From Escallonia rubra (taxonomy: Eukaryota; Streptophyta; Magnoliopsida; Escalloniales; Escalloniaceae), in the NCBI GenBank assembly GCA_033065855.1, contig JAVXUO010001022.1:290412-354411 (forward strand): DNA of 64,000 nt, written 5' to 3'. This document shows, piece by piece, positions 11,101 to 23,100 of this stretch (position 1 is the stretch's first letter; each line of letters starts with the position of its first letter). Under the pieces are notes generated by a model. That model had not been told where the DNA came from and did no database searches. It saw only the letters and a list, made by a program, of their open reading frames with translations. The position numbers and the translations under genes are program-made.

Positions 11101-14100
11101 GGTAATGTCCCAAAATACTAGAAACTAACATAAAAATCTGTGGTGACAACATAAATGATCTTTGTCAAAGCAAATCCTAATCTCTCGTAAGGAAGAAAAC
11201 TGACCATACTATTTAATGATACGAGTTACGCCCTCCTCCACACAAAATGTGCAAGTATGGAAACAAAATGCACGAATTTTTTTTAATTTTTAATAACATT
11301 TTCTCCACCTGATATCTTTATACTTTCTAATATTCGTAAGAAGGGTGCTGTCTAACCTCTTAGCAAACAATGAACTTTCATGAAGGTTCATATTTGCACT
11401 CAATCACATTTTGAGACAAGAAAAAGAAAAGGTAAAAGCACCAGGAAAAGCCAGGTCAGTGCTTGGAGATGCTTTAATGAGAATTTTATATAAGTTGAAT
11501 CTCACTTTTTTGTAAAGTTTCCATTAACATCTCGGATAACAGGTTGGGTAAAGTATTAATTTGGTGCAGGGGTTGTGCTTTTCTTATTGGTGGGAGTCGA
11601 TTATATATTTATTTGGTGTTGGCTCAGCTGTCTTTTTTTTTTTTTTTGGGCCTTTTCCCAGTCCGTCGCTCAGGTTGAACTTTATTTTGTTAATGAAAAC
11701 CGAAAGTATTTGTTGCGGATTGCAGAGAGAGATTAAGAGAAAATTTATCTGTTACTCTAGACTAAGCAGCCTATCTTCGAAGCACTTGTGCCATCAAGAC
11801 AGAACATAAAATCGATAAGATTGAAAAAATCTCCGTCCAAAGAGAGATTATGCATGTAAGCTAATTTATGTGACAATTAGTTCGCCGAGATGGTTGCTTC
11901 AAAGCATTATGAACATATGAGATCTTGATCATGAAGTAGGATAAGCAACCTAAGTTTTCTTCTTCCTTTTTGGTCTAGGACCGAAAGTACCTCTTATACT
12001 ATGAATAACCCGTTAGCTTTATTAGAAAGAACTACGAGAGAAATCTTCTTAATTTACTCTACCGTAAAGCATTTTTGCTTTCTTGATATTGGGCAGAAAA
12101 GGCCTTCGTCGGTGCATCTTGGCTTATTTTTCAGCTGTCTAGTTCACATCTAGTCTGTCAATAGGGTGGAGTTCGATTCTGAAGCAAAGGTGTATGCCAA
12201 GAATATGCTTCAGATTTTTCTTGGTGTTGCATCATGTTACCATGCGGCTTTCTGAAACTAATTCTGTCTACAAAATCTTCAACTGTTCACAGAAAATTTT
12301 GGTCTCCTTGGTTTTTTTTCCTCACCATTTTATGTTCTTGTCCTAGAAGTCTTTGCATTGATGGCTGAGTAGTTTAATGGGAGGACAGTAACATCCACTA
12401 AAGAATTAGCTCGTTGAGAGCTGGAAAATGACAACCATGTTTGCACATATATAATATACTAGTGTAGCTTTCGTGTGGAAGCCACCACACGCCCTCAGCC
12501 TAGTCGAATTAGGGTTTGCTAATGACGCTCAAAGATGGAAGAAATGACATAAGTTTTGAAGGATAATCACAAAGTTACTGGTTCTAATTTTCATACCAAC
12601 GGATTACATACAAATTTCAGCTCCCTCCATAGCAAAATAGAAACACCCCGTCAACCTATAGATTGTCAGCTGGCCGGATATCATGCTTTAGAAAAGGGTG
12701 CAAGGCGTCTCTGGCATTTCAGGGCCATGCTTTTATCTCCTTGTAAACCTTTGGGCGTCACTGTTTACGGCTTTACTGATCGTCTAAAGATACTTTTGTC
12801 TTAATTCTATCTATTATCTCAATAGATTTTTTGAATTTTACCCAACTGAAGAAAATAATAAACAAAAAGATTAAAGTCGCATTAATGTTAACGAGGCTGC
12901 GTTGAAATGACACCACTATTTTCATTTGCAACTCCCATATGCAATCATCTCATCTTATTTACAATTACATTCCATTGTCACATTCACAAGGCGCATATCC
13001 ACACAAATATTCCGAGTGGGATACCTTCCCTGATTGGCAGAAGGATATATGGATGTCTCTGATGCTGCAACTATCCTAGATTTCCACTACATGCTGATTA
13101 GATTAGACCTCGATATGGATCAACTTTTCTTTTTCGTTTTTTAGGTTATTTGATGCACTAAAGTATACACTATATATGAAGTAGGAAGGGAAAGCCTTAG
13201 TGGAAGCTCCTATCCTTCTCTATCAAAGCTCTGCATGACTTTTTTCCAAAGCCAAGCTCAGTTTAGGATTCACAACATACTTTAGGACTCCTCCCCTTTT
13301 CTTTTTCTTTTTTCACAAATAGGAAGTTTCGAATCCAATTCGGATACTAGAAAGATTTTCAAGTCCTCTTCAAGCCATAATATTGAGAATGCTCATTCAA
13401 TGAGCAATTCAATAAGAGGAATTGGCATAAGTTCGACATCATAGTTTAGGGCTCCTTACATTTATTGTCTAGCCGAGTATTATAATCCACCTTGTCAAGC
13501 TCAAGCTTATAAAGAGCTATATCGTTTGCCTGTATGACTACATATGGAAAGTATACAGGCGGTAAAGTGGTCATGCAATGCATAAAGAAGTTCTCTTGGC
13601 CCCTCTCATCTCTTTTGAAGTTACAAAATACTTTGCCATCTCTCTGCTCTCTTTATCATTTCTAGCTATTCGATCTGCAGCAATCTTATAGTTACTTCAG
13701 CTATGTTCACCAAAGCTCATGCTTTAAGGACAAAAATTCAAGGAAGACCATCTTGGAGAAGAGTTTGTTTCTCAATATATAGCTGAAGTACGAGAGATCG
13801 TAGTAATTCTTTTACGGCCTTGCACTAAATAACTAATTAAAGATGGTTCGTACTTCGGATAGCATATATGGCCTTCATTATATGTTTCACTGAACAACAT
13901 TTACTACACAACGTACAAACATGCACAGAGATATAGAAAGTGTCATTGACAAGATGCGCCAACAAAATATTAACCTATGGGTTGTGAAGAATAGTCCCTA
14001 GTTATTCAAGGTACGACTCCTGTGCACAGTTTCAGCAAGGCCGCTGTTTCCCAATCCTCCTCCCATGGTTTGTAGCGGCATGGGCTTCTAAAATAGTTAC

Positions 14101-14495
14101 AGCAGGCACACCAGTTTTAGTTGCCATGAGAGAGAGAGAGAGAGAGAGAGATGAGAGCAGCGGAAGCTAGAATCGTCATATGCCCTAGAAGATAGATTGT
14201 TACGAACGAGAAATTCTTCATGATAAACAGATCTTTTGCAAGTTTGTTGTCGCCCGAACCAAACGAAATTCAATCAAGGAAATACAAGTAACAGTGTTGT
14301 TCGATGGAATAATTTATTTGATGTATTACCATTATCAACAAACTATAGCTCAACTTACAAATACAGACCAAGCATGGAAACCTGGGGAAGGGAAAAGCAA
14401 AGAAACTCTCAGTTCATACAACAATCACATGTGGGATGTAAAAAAGCATACAGGCGCATTTAACGTATTTCAAGCATAAGCTATCTATAACATGA
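11101..14495. other. Intergenic region, no gene recognised
   Basis: The stretch is AT-rich with poly-T and poly-C runs. A decayed copy of the GTGTGGATGCCACAC landmark of the upstream duplication lies near 12470-12490. A frame at 12556-12804 is open but resembles nothing known to me. A short inverted repeat (GCCTGTAT / ATACAGGC) lies near 13530-13556. No exon structure or RNA gene could be supported. Confidence 0.5.
14127..14151. repeat. (GA)n microsatellite
   Basis: About twelve uninterrupted GA units, a simple sequence repeat likely to vary in length between individuals. Confidence 0.9.
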
Positions 14496-15173
14496 CTAAA
14501 TTCCAGTAGAACCAATTAACTTGGTTAGCCCAAAAGTGACAGCCATGGCCAGCCATCCTCCAACCAACACCCTCAAAGACGACTTCACCAGGGGCGCCTT
14601 TCCCAGTGCACCACCTAACCCTCCAAACCCTACTAGTGCAACGGTCACCGCCCCTATCACCACCCCAAGCCTCACGGCATAGTCTTTTATGAATCCCGCG
14701 GCCAAAAGCGGCACCAACGCCCCAACGGCGAACGCCAATGCAGATGCGGCTGCAGCCTTGGCCGGGCTGGGCAAGTCCTTTTTCTTGGCCTCCAACTCAT
14801 CCTTTCCAACCTTTCCAGTTCTGTCTGCTCTCTTAATCTGAGACATTTCCATGTCATATTGAGAGTAGACAGAAACAAACTCTCCAATGGCCATACTAGA
14901 AGCACCCGCGACCAACCCGGCAATCCCAGTCAGGATCATGGTCCTGATGTCCTTTCGGACTGCTCCGACTCCCATCATCAACGATGCAGTCGAGAGCAAA
15001 CCGTCGTTTGCGCCCAACACCGCGGCCCTTAGCCACTGTGCTCGTTTCGAGTAGTCGATAACCTCGACTTCGAATCCTGGAAGCGTTTGTTCTTCGATAT
15101 CTATGTTAGGTTTTGGCTGCATGGTTTCATCTAGGGGCAATATTTGGCCATCAACCTTGGTGACGATTTCCAT
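14496..15173 (-). CDS. Vacuolar iron transporter-like protein (VTL, nodulin-21 type)
   Basis: A single-exon gene of 225 residues, the usual length for plant VIT-like proteins. These move Fe2+ (possibly Mn2+) into the vacuole. After an acidic N-terminal tail comes the family signature RAQWLRAAVLGANDGLLSTA, then GVGAV, the GASSMAIGEFVSVYSQ helix, a short charged loop (EMSQIKRADRTGK...) and hydrophobic helices ending in GGWLAMAVTFGLTKLIG. About five membrane segments are expected. The charged loop is shorter than the cytosolic metal-binding domain of true VIT1, which places it with the VTL group. The start is the only ATG before the signature. A TATA box lies about 100 bp upstream. Which numbered VTL it is cannot be said. 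Confidence 0.93.
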   Translation of the reverse strand: MEIVTKVDGQILPLDETMQPKPNIDIEEQTLPGFEVEVIDYSKRAQWLRAAVLGANDGLLSTASLMMGVGAVRKDIRTMILTGIAGLVAGASSMAIGEFVSVYSQYDMEMSQIKRADRTGKVGKDELEAKKKDLPSPAKAAAASALAFAVGALVPLLAAGFIKDYAVRLGVVIGAVTVALVGFGGLGGALGKAPLVKSSLRVLVGGWLAMAVTFGLTKLIGSTGI

Positions 15174-15270
15174 CGAAGAGAATGAAAAGAAGAAGATTGA
15201 TATGCAAGTATAAAGTTAAAGTATCAGATCCGGAGGAGTGTGGAGGACACACGACAGAATGGGGTGACTG

Positions 15271-15280
15271 TATATTTATA
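15271..15280 (-). promoter_or_regulatory. TATA box of the VIT-like gene
   Basis: TATAAATATA on the minus strand, about 98 bp upstream of the start codon. This is a normal distance for a plant core promoter with a short leader. Confidence 0.6.
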
Positions 15281-15376
15281 GGAAGTAAGCAATGTACTGT
15301 AGGAGGAGAGATGTCGATGGCCATTAGGCTAGCACGAGCTTTTGGGGTGGTGGCCACTTTGTTTAGAGGAATCTGA

Positions 15377-16040
15377 TGCTTTCACACTTGTTAATTATAT
15401 AATTAATGCAGTTTTACCTTCATTTACAAAGAAAGCAGGTTGATATATTGATGTCATCACGTGCGTCTAGTAAGTAAACAACGGCGGATCCAGGAGTACG
15501 TTTAAATTAGACAGGGCTAACGTAAAGACAAGTTTCAACTAATTAGAACTCCATACTTTCTATATAAGAAAATTGCACAACGAAATTAGTAATTTGAAAT
15601 CAAATCAGATCGTGGATATCCTAACTTGGAATGTTAGCTATTAGCACGCAAGGTAGAGTTTAACGGACCATAAGAGGAGATGTAACGTGATATCGTAAAA
15701 TTCGGTTTTTAATGTTGCATTGCGCAGCCGAGAGAAGATGGAAGGTGAATTGCTATGTTTTTCAAGGCAAAATCCACCGGGTGTGATGACGATGGACTTA
15801 AGCTTTTTACTTAAGGATTTTTTTATCAAAACCCATTTGAAAAGTTTAAATAATAAATGAAAAATATAATGTCAGAAAAAAAAGGTCGTAGTGTGCTTTT
15901 CATCATTAGTGACCAATCAAAGTTCATTTTCTAATAAGAGACCGCTTGATCATCTCACTTTTATCGATCATGATTTACGAAATCTAGAAACTCATAACCA
16001 TATGATTTATTGACTTCCCTGTATTTGAAAATGATTCTAG
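15377..16040. other. Intergenic, AT-rich, nothing recognised
   Basis: Apart from the G-box near its start, I see no gene, repeat pair or RNA in this stretch. Confidence 0.4.
15458..15463. promoter_or_regulatory. G-box (CACGTG) upstream of the VIT-like gene
   Basis: A palindromic CACGTG in the context ATCACGTGCG, about 285 bp upstream of the start codon. Group IV bHLH factors such as ILR3 and PYE, which repress iron-storage genes in Arabidopsis, bind this core. The link here is inference from context only. Confidence 0.35.
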
Positions 16041-16055
16041 TCTATATTGGTGCCT

Positions 16056-16290
16056 ATCCCAAAATGACGTTTTCCTTTTTGTTGCTATGTTGATGGATGA
16101 GTCGGTAAAAATATATGGGTAGAGGGTATTCCGCCTCTTTAATATGTTTATCCCAAAATTTAATATGATTGTTGCCACTAGTGTATCCCAAAATGACGTT
16201 TTCCTTTTTGTTGCTATGTTGATGATGAGTCCGTAAGAATATATGGGTAGACTCGGTATTCCGCCCCTTTAATATGTTTATCACCTTTGA
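16056..16290. repeat. Two-copy tandem duplication, period about 129 bp
   Basis: ATCCCAAAATGACGTTTTCC begins at 16056 and again at 16185. Each copy continues through the same TTGTTGCTATGTTGATG, ATATATGGGTAGA and GGTATTCCGCC words to AATATGTTTATC, with small substitutions and indels. It has no coding capacity. Confidence 0.85.
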
Positions 16291-17180
16291 TTATATATGC
16301 TATTTTGCCTTTTATAAAAAAAAAAACAAAAAAAAAACTATGAAAAGTACATGAGAAATCATATAAAAGAATGAAAAATGACATCTCTCAAACATTGGTT
16401 GTTACCAGTAAATGCAGGACCCACAATGCAAATAATTGATTTCGCGTTAAAATTAAAAAAAAAAGATTCATGCAAATCCTCTCTCTCTCTCTTTTTTTAC
16501 TAGTATACTTAATAATGTAATCTCACATTTTGCCATCATTATGATATATATTTCTCATCTTTTTCACAAAAAAAATATACATATAATATTCTCTACTCCC
16601 TTCACTTCATTCATACGATAAAACTCCCTAGATGTGAAATAATATTCTCTACTCCCTTGACCTGTACTAAATTATTTTTAATTCTAATGATGTTTGAGCC
16701 GCTCAGAAGACACTCTTAACCAAATTTAGATACGAAGGTAATGCATAAAACGCACCTAAATCATTCTCCTTGCAAATAAATAGAAAAAGGACGGATGCTG
16801 GATTCACACTAGAAGAGTGAGACAAATAAGGTCGTGTGTTCAAAGCTTTGCTTGATTGACACTAGAAAAGGTCGTGTATGCAAAGGTCTTGCGCAGCAAC
16901 TTTGAAACGAAAGGAAATCCTAGACTACTAACTTCGCAGGCGTACGTGTGGTCGTAGGTACAGTGTGTGAGAAAATGTTTCACCCCATTACAGAATGCAG
17001 GATACGGCTGTCCGCAAGGCACCATGCTGATGTTGGGCAGCAGAAGCAATATCTTTGGCAGAAAAGATGGCATTGTACCAGGAACATTTCAGAGGCCAGA
17101 TTTGGTTAACACATACAAAATAAGTATCGTAACCTACCGAGTCATTCATTTATCCATTTAAGCGTGTTCAAAGAAGGAAC
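16291..17180. other. Intergenic, no gene recognised
   Basis: AT-rich DNA with A-runs near 16316-16338 and 16450, and a near-duplicated phrase AATATTCTCTACTCCCTT at about 16587 and 16641. Open frames here are short and unrecognised. Confidence 0.4.
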
Positions 17181-17197
17181 AGAAGTTATTTTAGTAA

Positions 17198-17908
17198 CGC
17201 AAAATAGTGGAGCCTTTGGGCAAGAAAGCTGAACTTGTTCCCAGAAAACCCACTCCTCTCTCCAGTAGATCCAGCTGCCGCCCCTTCCTCCTTCGGCTTC
17301 CATGGCTGTAAGGATGGAAGGGGAGGCCCTCACATCGTTACTCCCTCCTTCTCTGGTTTCTTTTTTTCGCATCTTTTGCTCCCTCTTTCTCGGCAACCCA
17401 CTTGTGCCGCCATTCGCCTCCACCCTCCTCCACCCCCACCCACAGATCGGGAGCCCTTCAGCCAAAATCTCACTCGCTATCCTCAGATCTGAAAGGTTTT
17501 TTCAGATCCGTCATGGTCGCCGAACTTCCGATCCGGTTGGTTTGAGTTGACTTCTGACGCGGGTCCAACATGGCGGAATTGTGGCGGGAAGAGGACGGAT
17601 CTAGACGAGATGGAGGATACCGACTCCCTTCGAGCTTCGAATCAATTAGATCCGGCCTTGAGAACTAGCTCCACCTCCCTTGGATCCAAAGAAAACCGCA
17701 GCAATAATACTACCACTTCAAGCGACCCTTGGAATTGATGTCTTGCTGCAACTCTTCCACTCTGTTACCATTTAATCTGGATTTTAAAAATCTTTTTGTT
17801 TCTACTTTTGGGTACTCTGTTTCAAGAGCCAAATATTTATTTATGCTCTTTAAGTTGTACTTGGTGTTTTAGTTTAATGCAGTTTCAGTTTCGACAAAAA
17901 AAAAAAAA
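17198..17908 (+). mobile_element. Retroposed sequence with poly-A tail and 17-bp TSD
   Basis: About 700 bp ending in an A-run (from about 17895) is flanked by the duplication AGAAGTTATTTTAGTAA, at 17181-17197 and 17909-17925 with one extra G. This is the hallmark of LINE-mediated insertion. The 5' half is GC-rich and CT-rich; the 3' part is T-rich like an untranslated region. Small open frames exist (17302-17550, 17547-17738), but none is recognised. It may be a processed transcript, or a LINE derivative that lost its reverse transcriptase. Confidence 0.75.
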
Positions 17909-18285
17909 GAAGGTTATTTTAGTAAGAGTGCACTAGTTGGAGGAGTAAGAGCGCACTAGTTGGAGGAAGGAAAACGGCGGGGAAACTTGCGATATGTGAG
18001 ATGACATGACACACAAGATCACTATCGAGTAAAAGATATGATTGCTTCAGAAAGTCCAACAGAACGTCAAAAGCAACCAAAAGAGTAAACAAAATCTAAC
18101 CCCACAAGTACTTCCTTATTAATTGAGCTCTAGGTTTCCATAGTGCAAAAAATCCATGTAGCTGAGAAGTAGCATACAAGCATCGCTGGTTTACAGCGAG
18201 GAAAGAACAGCATCATATGGTTATGTAACATTGGGAACAAAAAAGGCAAGACGTGATGGTAATATACCAAGAAGCTCTCTCCCCA

Positions 18286-20125
18286 TCACTTCAGTTTCGT
18301 AAATAATTTGAGTGCAACCTGCAAATCAGCAGTAGAGGAGTCTCAGCAGCAGATACGGTGTATAGAAGAGTACAGGAAATACAATCATATTGTTTAAAAG
18401 AATATGAAAGGGGCAAGAATTATATAAATAAGATAAGAGGCTTACACATTTGTCAACACAATGCCAATAATCAAAATATTGCCCAGTACAGTGCTTGTGC
18501 CCCGTTTCATCGGCTTCAACCCTTTTAGCACATGCCTGTAGAAAATACACCAGATTCAAGTTGTTCAAATTAGCAACAGCCGATCCAAAGTAGCATTGAT
18601 GCAAAAGGACATATACATATATAGTAAGTGGCATTGACGCAACACTGCAACAGTTTCTTGCCAAACAAATCTCAGCATTTTAAAAGAGCGCACACGGCTC
18701 TTACTCCAAATGGTCCTCACAAGACATCCATCCCTTTCTAGCTACCAAACGTTCTCCGGCAACATTGCATAAAACCCTCAAAAGTAAGGGTTAAGCCTGC
18801 TCATTTAAATCGTTCAGCCTTAGTTTTGATCAAGCTTGGCTTTTTATATCTCGAGCCTCCTCAAACAAACCGAGCCTCAATAGATGTAAAAGTACAGTTA
18901 ATTTGTCTCGTGAACAGAGCTCAAACAAGCCATGAAGCCAAGCTCAAGTTGCTTGATTCTTCTACAGCCCTTCTCAAAAGCACCACATGAACATCGCAAG
19001 TACTAAACACCGCCAGTAAAGGCCTCTTGAGCATCTCACAATGCGGATTGCGGGAGCAAGTGATAGATTCTCCCACTATCTAGGAAGCACCGACACCTCT
19101 CCTAGGTGCGGACGGACACCCCAACACCCTCCGGACACCGGCCGACATGTGTCGGACATCCCTAATCGGTGTCCCATTTTTTTTTTAATTTCCGACACCG
19201 TGTTGGACACTTCATCGAGTATCGGACACTGCATGGAGCAGTGTCGGACCGTTTGGGGCCAATTTGAGATTTTTTTAACTAATTTCGGGGGTCAATCTGT
19301 AATAAATAGAATATGTGGGTTTTTTTTACAAATGTTGAGCCATTACCGTCTTTTTCTCTCACCTCACGACTACTGTATGCCGACCACATCAAGGCAGTCG
19401 CCGACTCGCCGCTGTTGCCGGAGCCACCGAAGATACCGAAGCCAGCTGTTGTCGCCATTGCCGGAGGTCTCGCCATCGTCGCCAGAGGTCCTCTGCTGCC
19501 GTTGCTGACCCACATGTCTCTTTCTTCTCTTTGTATCGTCATCTCGTCTCCTTTTTTCTTTTGTACTGATTCTACTAAAGTCAATGAAAGTCCCTCTCGT
19601 TTCTTTCCTTTTTTTTTCTCCCTCTGTCATGCATAGCATATCCGATGCATACCAAATTATCGATCTCGATCATCTCTCGTTTCAAACTTTTAGTGGGCAC
19701 ATCTTTTTGTTAAATATTTGATATTTGACTTAGTTTTTTTGTTAAATATTTGATATTTGTAAGACTTAAAAAGTTTCTTATGTTATGTACCATGTACTAT
19801 GTTGGATTTAACGTTCAAGTATAACTTGTATTTGAATTCCTTGTTTTGGTAGTTTTTCATTATTGTTTGTTATTTTAGATTGTGGAATGTATTTGATATT
19901 TATTATATATATATATATATGGAGTTGATCCATTGCTAGGGTTAAGTTGCTAGCGCGATCTGGCCGTCCATGGGCGAGAATGGACGGCTAGATCGCGTGC
20001 CACAACAGCAATTTTTTTCACCGTCCGCAACATAATGTAGCGGACGGTAAATTATCGTCCGCTACATTATGTTGCAGACGGCCGAATCGCTCTAACAACT
20101 TGCTAGCGCTAGCAATGGATCACAA

Positions 20126-20172
<47 letters not shown>

Positions 20173-23100
20173 AAAATATATTAAAAAATAACGGTGTCCA
20201 AAATCTGATTTCTTGGGAAATTGCGGTGTCCGGTGTCGGTGTCGGTGTCGGTGTCCGTGCTACCTAGCTCACTATTCTTAAACGTTAAACACCCGTGGAC
20301 CATGACCATGACCATTTGATGTTATTCAAGCCGTCAGAATTTTCTCTACATCATTCTTAAGGGTTAGGCATAAACGTTGCCAGGATTAGGGCTGTAAACC
20401 AACCAAACTACTCGAGCTTGGTTTGTGATCGCTTGTTAACAGGCTTGTTCAAGATCGGTACGTGAGATAGACTAACCAAGCTTGACCATAATTTGAAGCT
20501 CGTTAGCATAATAAGGTTGACTCGCTTGGCAAATTATTGGAAAGTCGAGCTACTTGAGCTCAGGCTCATTCCAGATCGGCTCGAGAGACTAACATGCCAA
20601 GATTTATCATATTTCTAAAGCTCGATGCAAACCAAGCTTTAAACAGCCTCATGTTGGGACCTCCCTCCCTTTCTTTCTGTAACCCCTAAACCAGCCACCA
20701 TCTTACATGGACGGACATCGGAAATAGAATAGGATACTGGAGCGCTTTCTGTTTAGATACTCCCAACACAAGTAACTTGAGAAATATGGTATAAGATAGA
20801 ATAAATGAGAGTAATACAAGTCTATTTTCTCTTATATCCAAGTCCAAATTGTTTCTCTCTGTGGGATAGTGTGTGTGTTGTTGGGGGTTGTTAGGGGTTG
20901 TTGTGTGGGGGGGTGTGGGGGGGGGGGGGGGGGTGGTGCACTCAGGCCTTTCAGGATTTAACAAGATGACCTCTTAAATGTATTCCAATAACTCCTATTT
21001 TATCAAAAGTAGTACCGTAGATCAAAACCAATGCTTCAAAGTCTTGTCCAAGTTAGGAACGAGATCCGCAAGTTATGAAATCCTCGACCCACTCAAGGAA
21101 AATGTTTCATGCGAGAAAAAAGAATGTTGATGATGGCGACCCTTGGGGCTGCAAGTAAACCGAGCTTGTTTAACATATTCGGTAAAAGCTCATTCATGAT
21201 CATTCATTGGAGTAAACAGGCCAACTGCCGAGCTTGTATATACTATGACTTGACTCCTTGATATTCATGAACAATCCAGCTCATTTAATGTTAGCATAAT
21301 AATCCTAAGTACACACCTATAATCACTATACACCCAAACAAGCCTAAGCCCAAACAAATATCTAAAAGCAAATCAAAGTATGGCACATCTACAACCTCCA
21401 TCCCCCTCTATCTCGTCTCGCACTTCTATCTCCACTCCTAAACTCTGAGGAGGAGGAAAAAATCTGGCCTTCATCATATGAGACCATCCCCAGATCAGTC
21501 CATAACCCTGTAAATTTGACAGATTCACCACCACCACACACACCTTCCAAATAAGGTCATTGACAATGTCGATCTTGGATGCCGCAACATTGATGACCTC
21601 AATGAAGAGTTTGTAAATTTGTAACGACAGAGGTTTTTTCCAAGAGATTGCAGAGACCTAAAGAATACGTTTTCTACAATAATTTGAAATCATAACTCAA
21701 TGTCGTGAAAAATCAAACAGCACTATGAAGAATGAACATCCCTTAATGAGCCGTAATTCATTCTGAAATGAGGCATTACATACCATTTTAACCATTATTT
21801 TGGCCCACGCGTTCGACTACGACCCTACCCATAATTAACTGACCAATCAAACTCCAGTTTATTATTTTTTAACCGAGCCCTGAGATCCGTATGCTCAAGA
21901 GTTAAATGGGTTAGGTCAATTTCTTAATTACCTTGGCATTTATGGCTAGAGGGTGAGCCTTGGCGTAAGAGTAAGGTCGCTATTGTAACATGGATGTCAC
22001 AGGTCCGATAATTGGAAATAGCCTCTTGACAAAAGTGGGGGAAAGACTACTTACATCAACCTTCCCAAACCCCCTTAATTGAGGAAGCCTCGTGGATGTT
22101 GGGCTTCCAAATTAGCATTTATGCCTTCAACAAATATAAGGGGTCGAAAAGGAGATGTATTTCTCTATCTCACTTTCATTTTCTTTGACTTTTCTATCTT
22201 GTACCCTGCACCACATGACCACCACCCTGATGTAGGACGGACCTTGAGAAGCTAGGATTAAGGTTTAGGAACAACAAAGCGAAGTTTAATTGGCTGATTT
22301 GGGCTGTTTAGGTTCCTCTGAATAATAGCCATGAATAGTATTGGTTTGTATTTTTCAATAGGAAACAAAATAAGAAATGAAAATAATAAAGGATAGGAAA
22401 GCCTTAGTCTCATTAAGGCCTTTGAGGAGTCTCACCTAGAAGAGAGATCATTGGAGTCTCACTGTTGAAAAGAAAAGCAAAGTTGCTTCTATAAATTCTA
22501 TTCATCAAGTCTCCTTAATAGTTCCTACAATGATTGTTTATATAGAGAAAACAAAAGAGACCTTTCTTACTACTAAAAGGATCCCTAGAACCTTCTAGAT
22601 TACTAAAACTAAACATTAAACCTAATAACAAAATGAATCTGAGAATATAATGACTAGACCTACCAACAAAAGGACTTGGAAACATCTAACCTGCCCTTAT
22701 GCTAATATGGCCAGAATATCCTGCTTACAAAATATGTAGCCATCAACTTTTCCCATCTTAGAAAAACTCCACTCCATCGAGTTTAAGGCTTGGATGGAAT
22801 TTATAGAGCTCCAAATTAAGGTTTCGAAGAACAACCTGGTTAATATAAACTTATACAACTAGCCCACATAGGGCTTCTCTTTCTGTTTCTTCCATTTCCA
22901 TGAGTAAGCTCTAGCATTCAGGGTCTGATCTCTGTTCTTCCCAACTTAGAGAAACTCAAGTCTAATGAGTTTAAGCCTTGATATTATTGATGGAGGTTTG
23001 ACTTATGTTCCTGAGATCTCCTCTTATACTCCTTGACCTTTGACTCATCAAATATTGTGTTCGGCCACGACAAATGATACTCAACCATTCCATTATTTTC

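Larger units (their letters stand above)
19080..20267. mobile_element. TIR DNA transposon with 8-bp TSD, non-autonomous
   Basis: The left end CTAGGAAGCACCGACACC pairs with the right-end complement CTAGGTAGCACGGACACC. The right arm adds four GGTGTC steps. The flanks carry an 8-bp duplication with one mismatch (CCCACTAT at 19072-19079, CTCACTAT at 20268-20275). The interior has a GC-rich part with chance open frames (19041-19640), but no transposase motif was seen. The TIR is related to the SDC-intron MITE at 3342. It lies inside the long QCR6 intron. Confidence 0.7.

Noticed and set aside
13505..13565. Short hairpin considered as a microRNA precursor
   Set aside because: The stem is only about 8 bp and matches no microRNA family I know.
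17235..17492. Pro-rich 85-codon frame
   Set aside because: Overlaps frames on both strands within the retroposed GC-rich segment; no family seen.
19041..19640. Overlapping open frames of 89-155 codons on both strands
   Set aside because: They lie inside a TIR transposon, are GC-rich and open in several frames at once, and show no protein family pattern.
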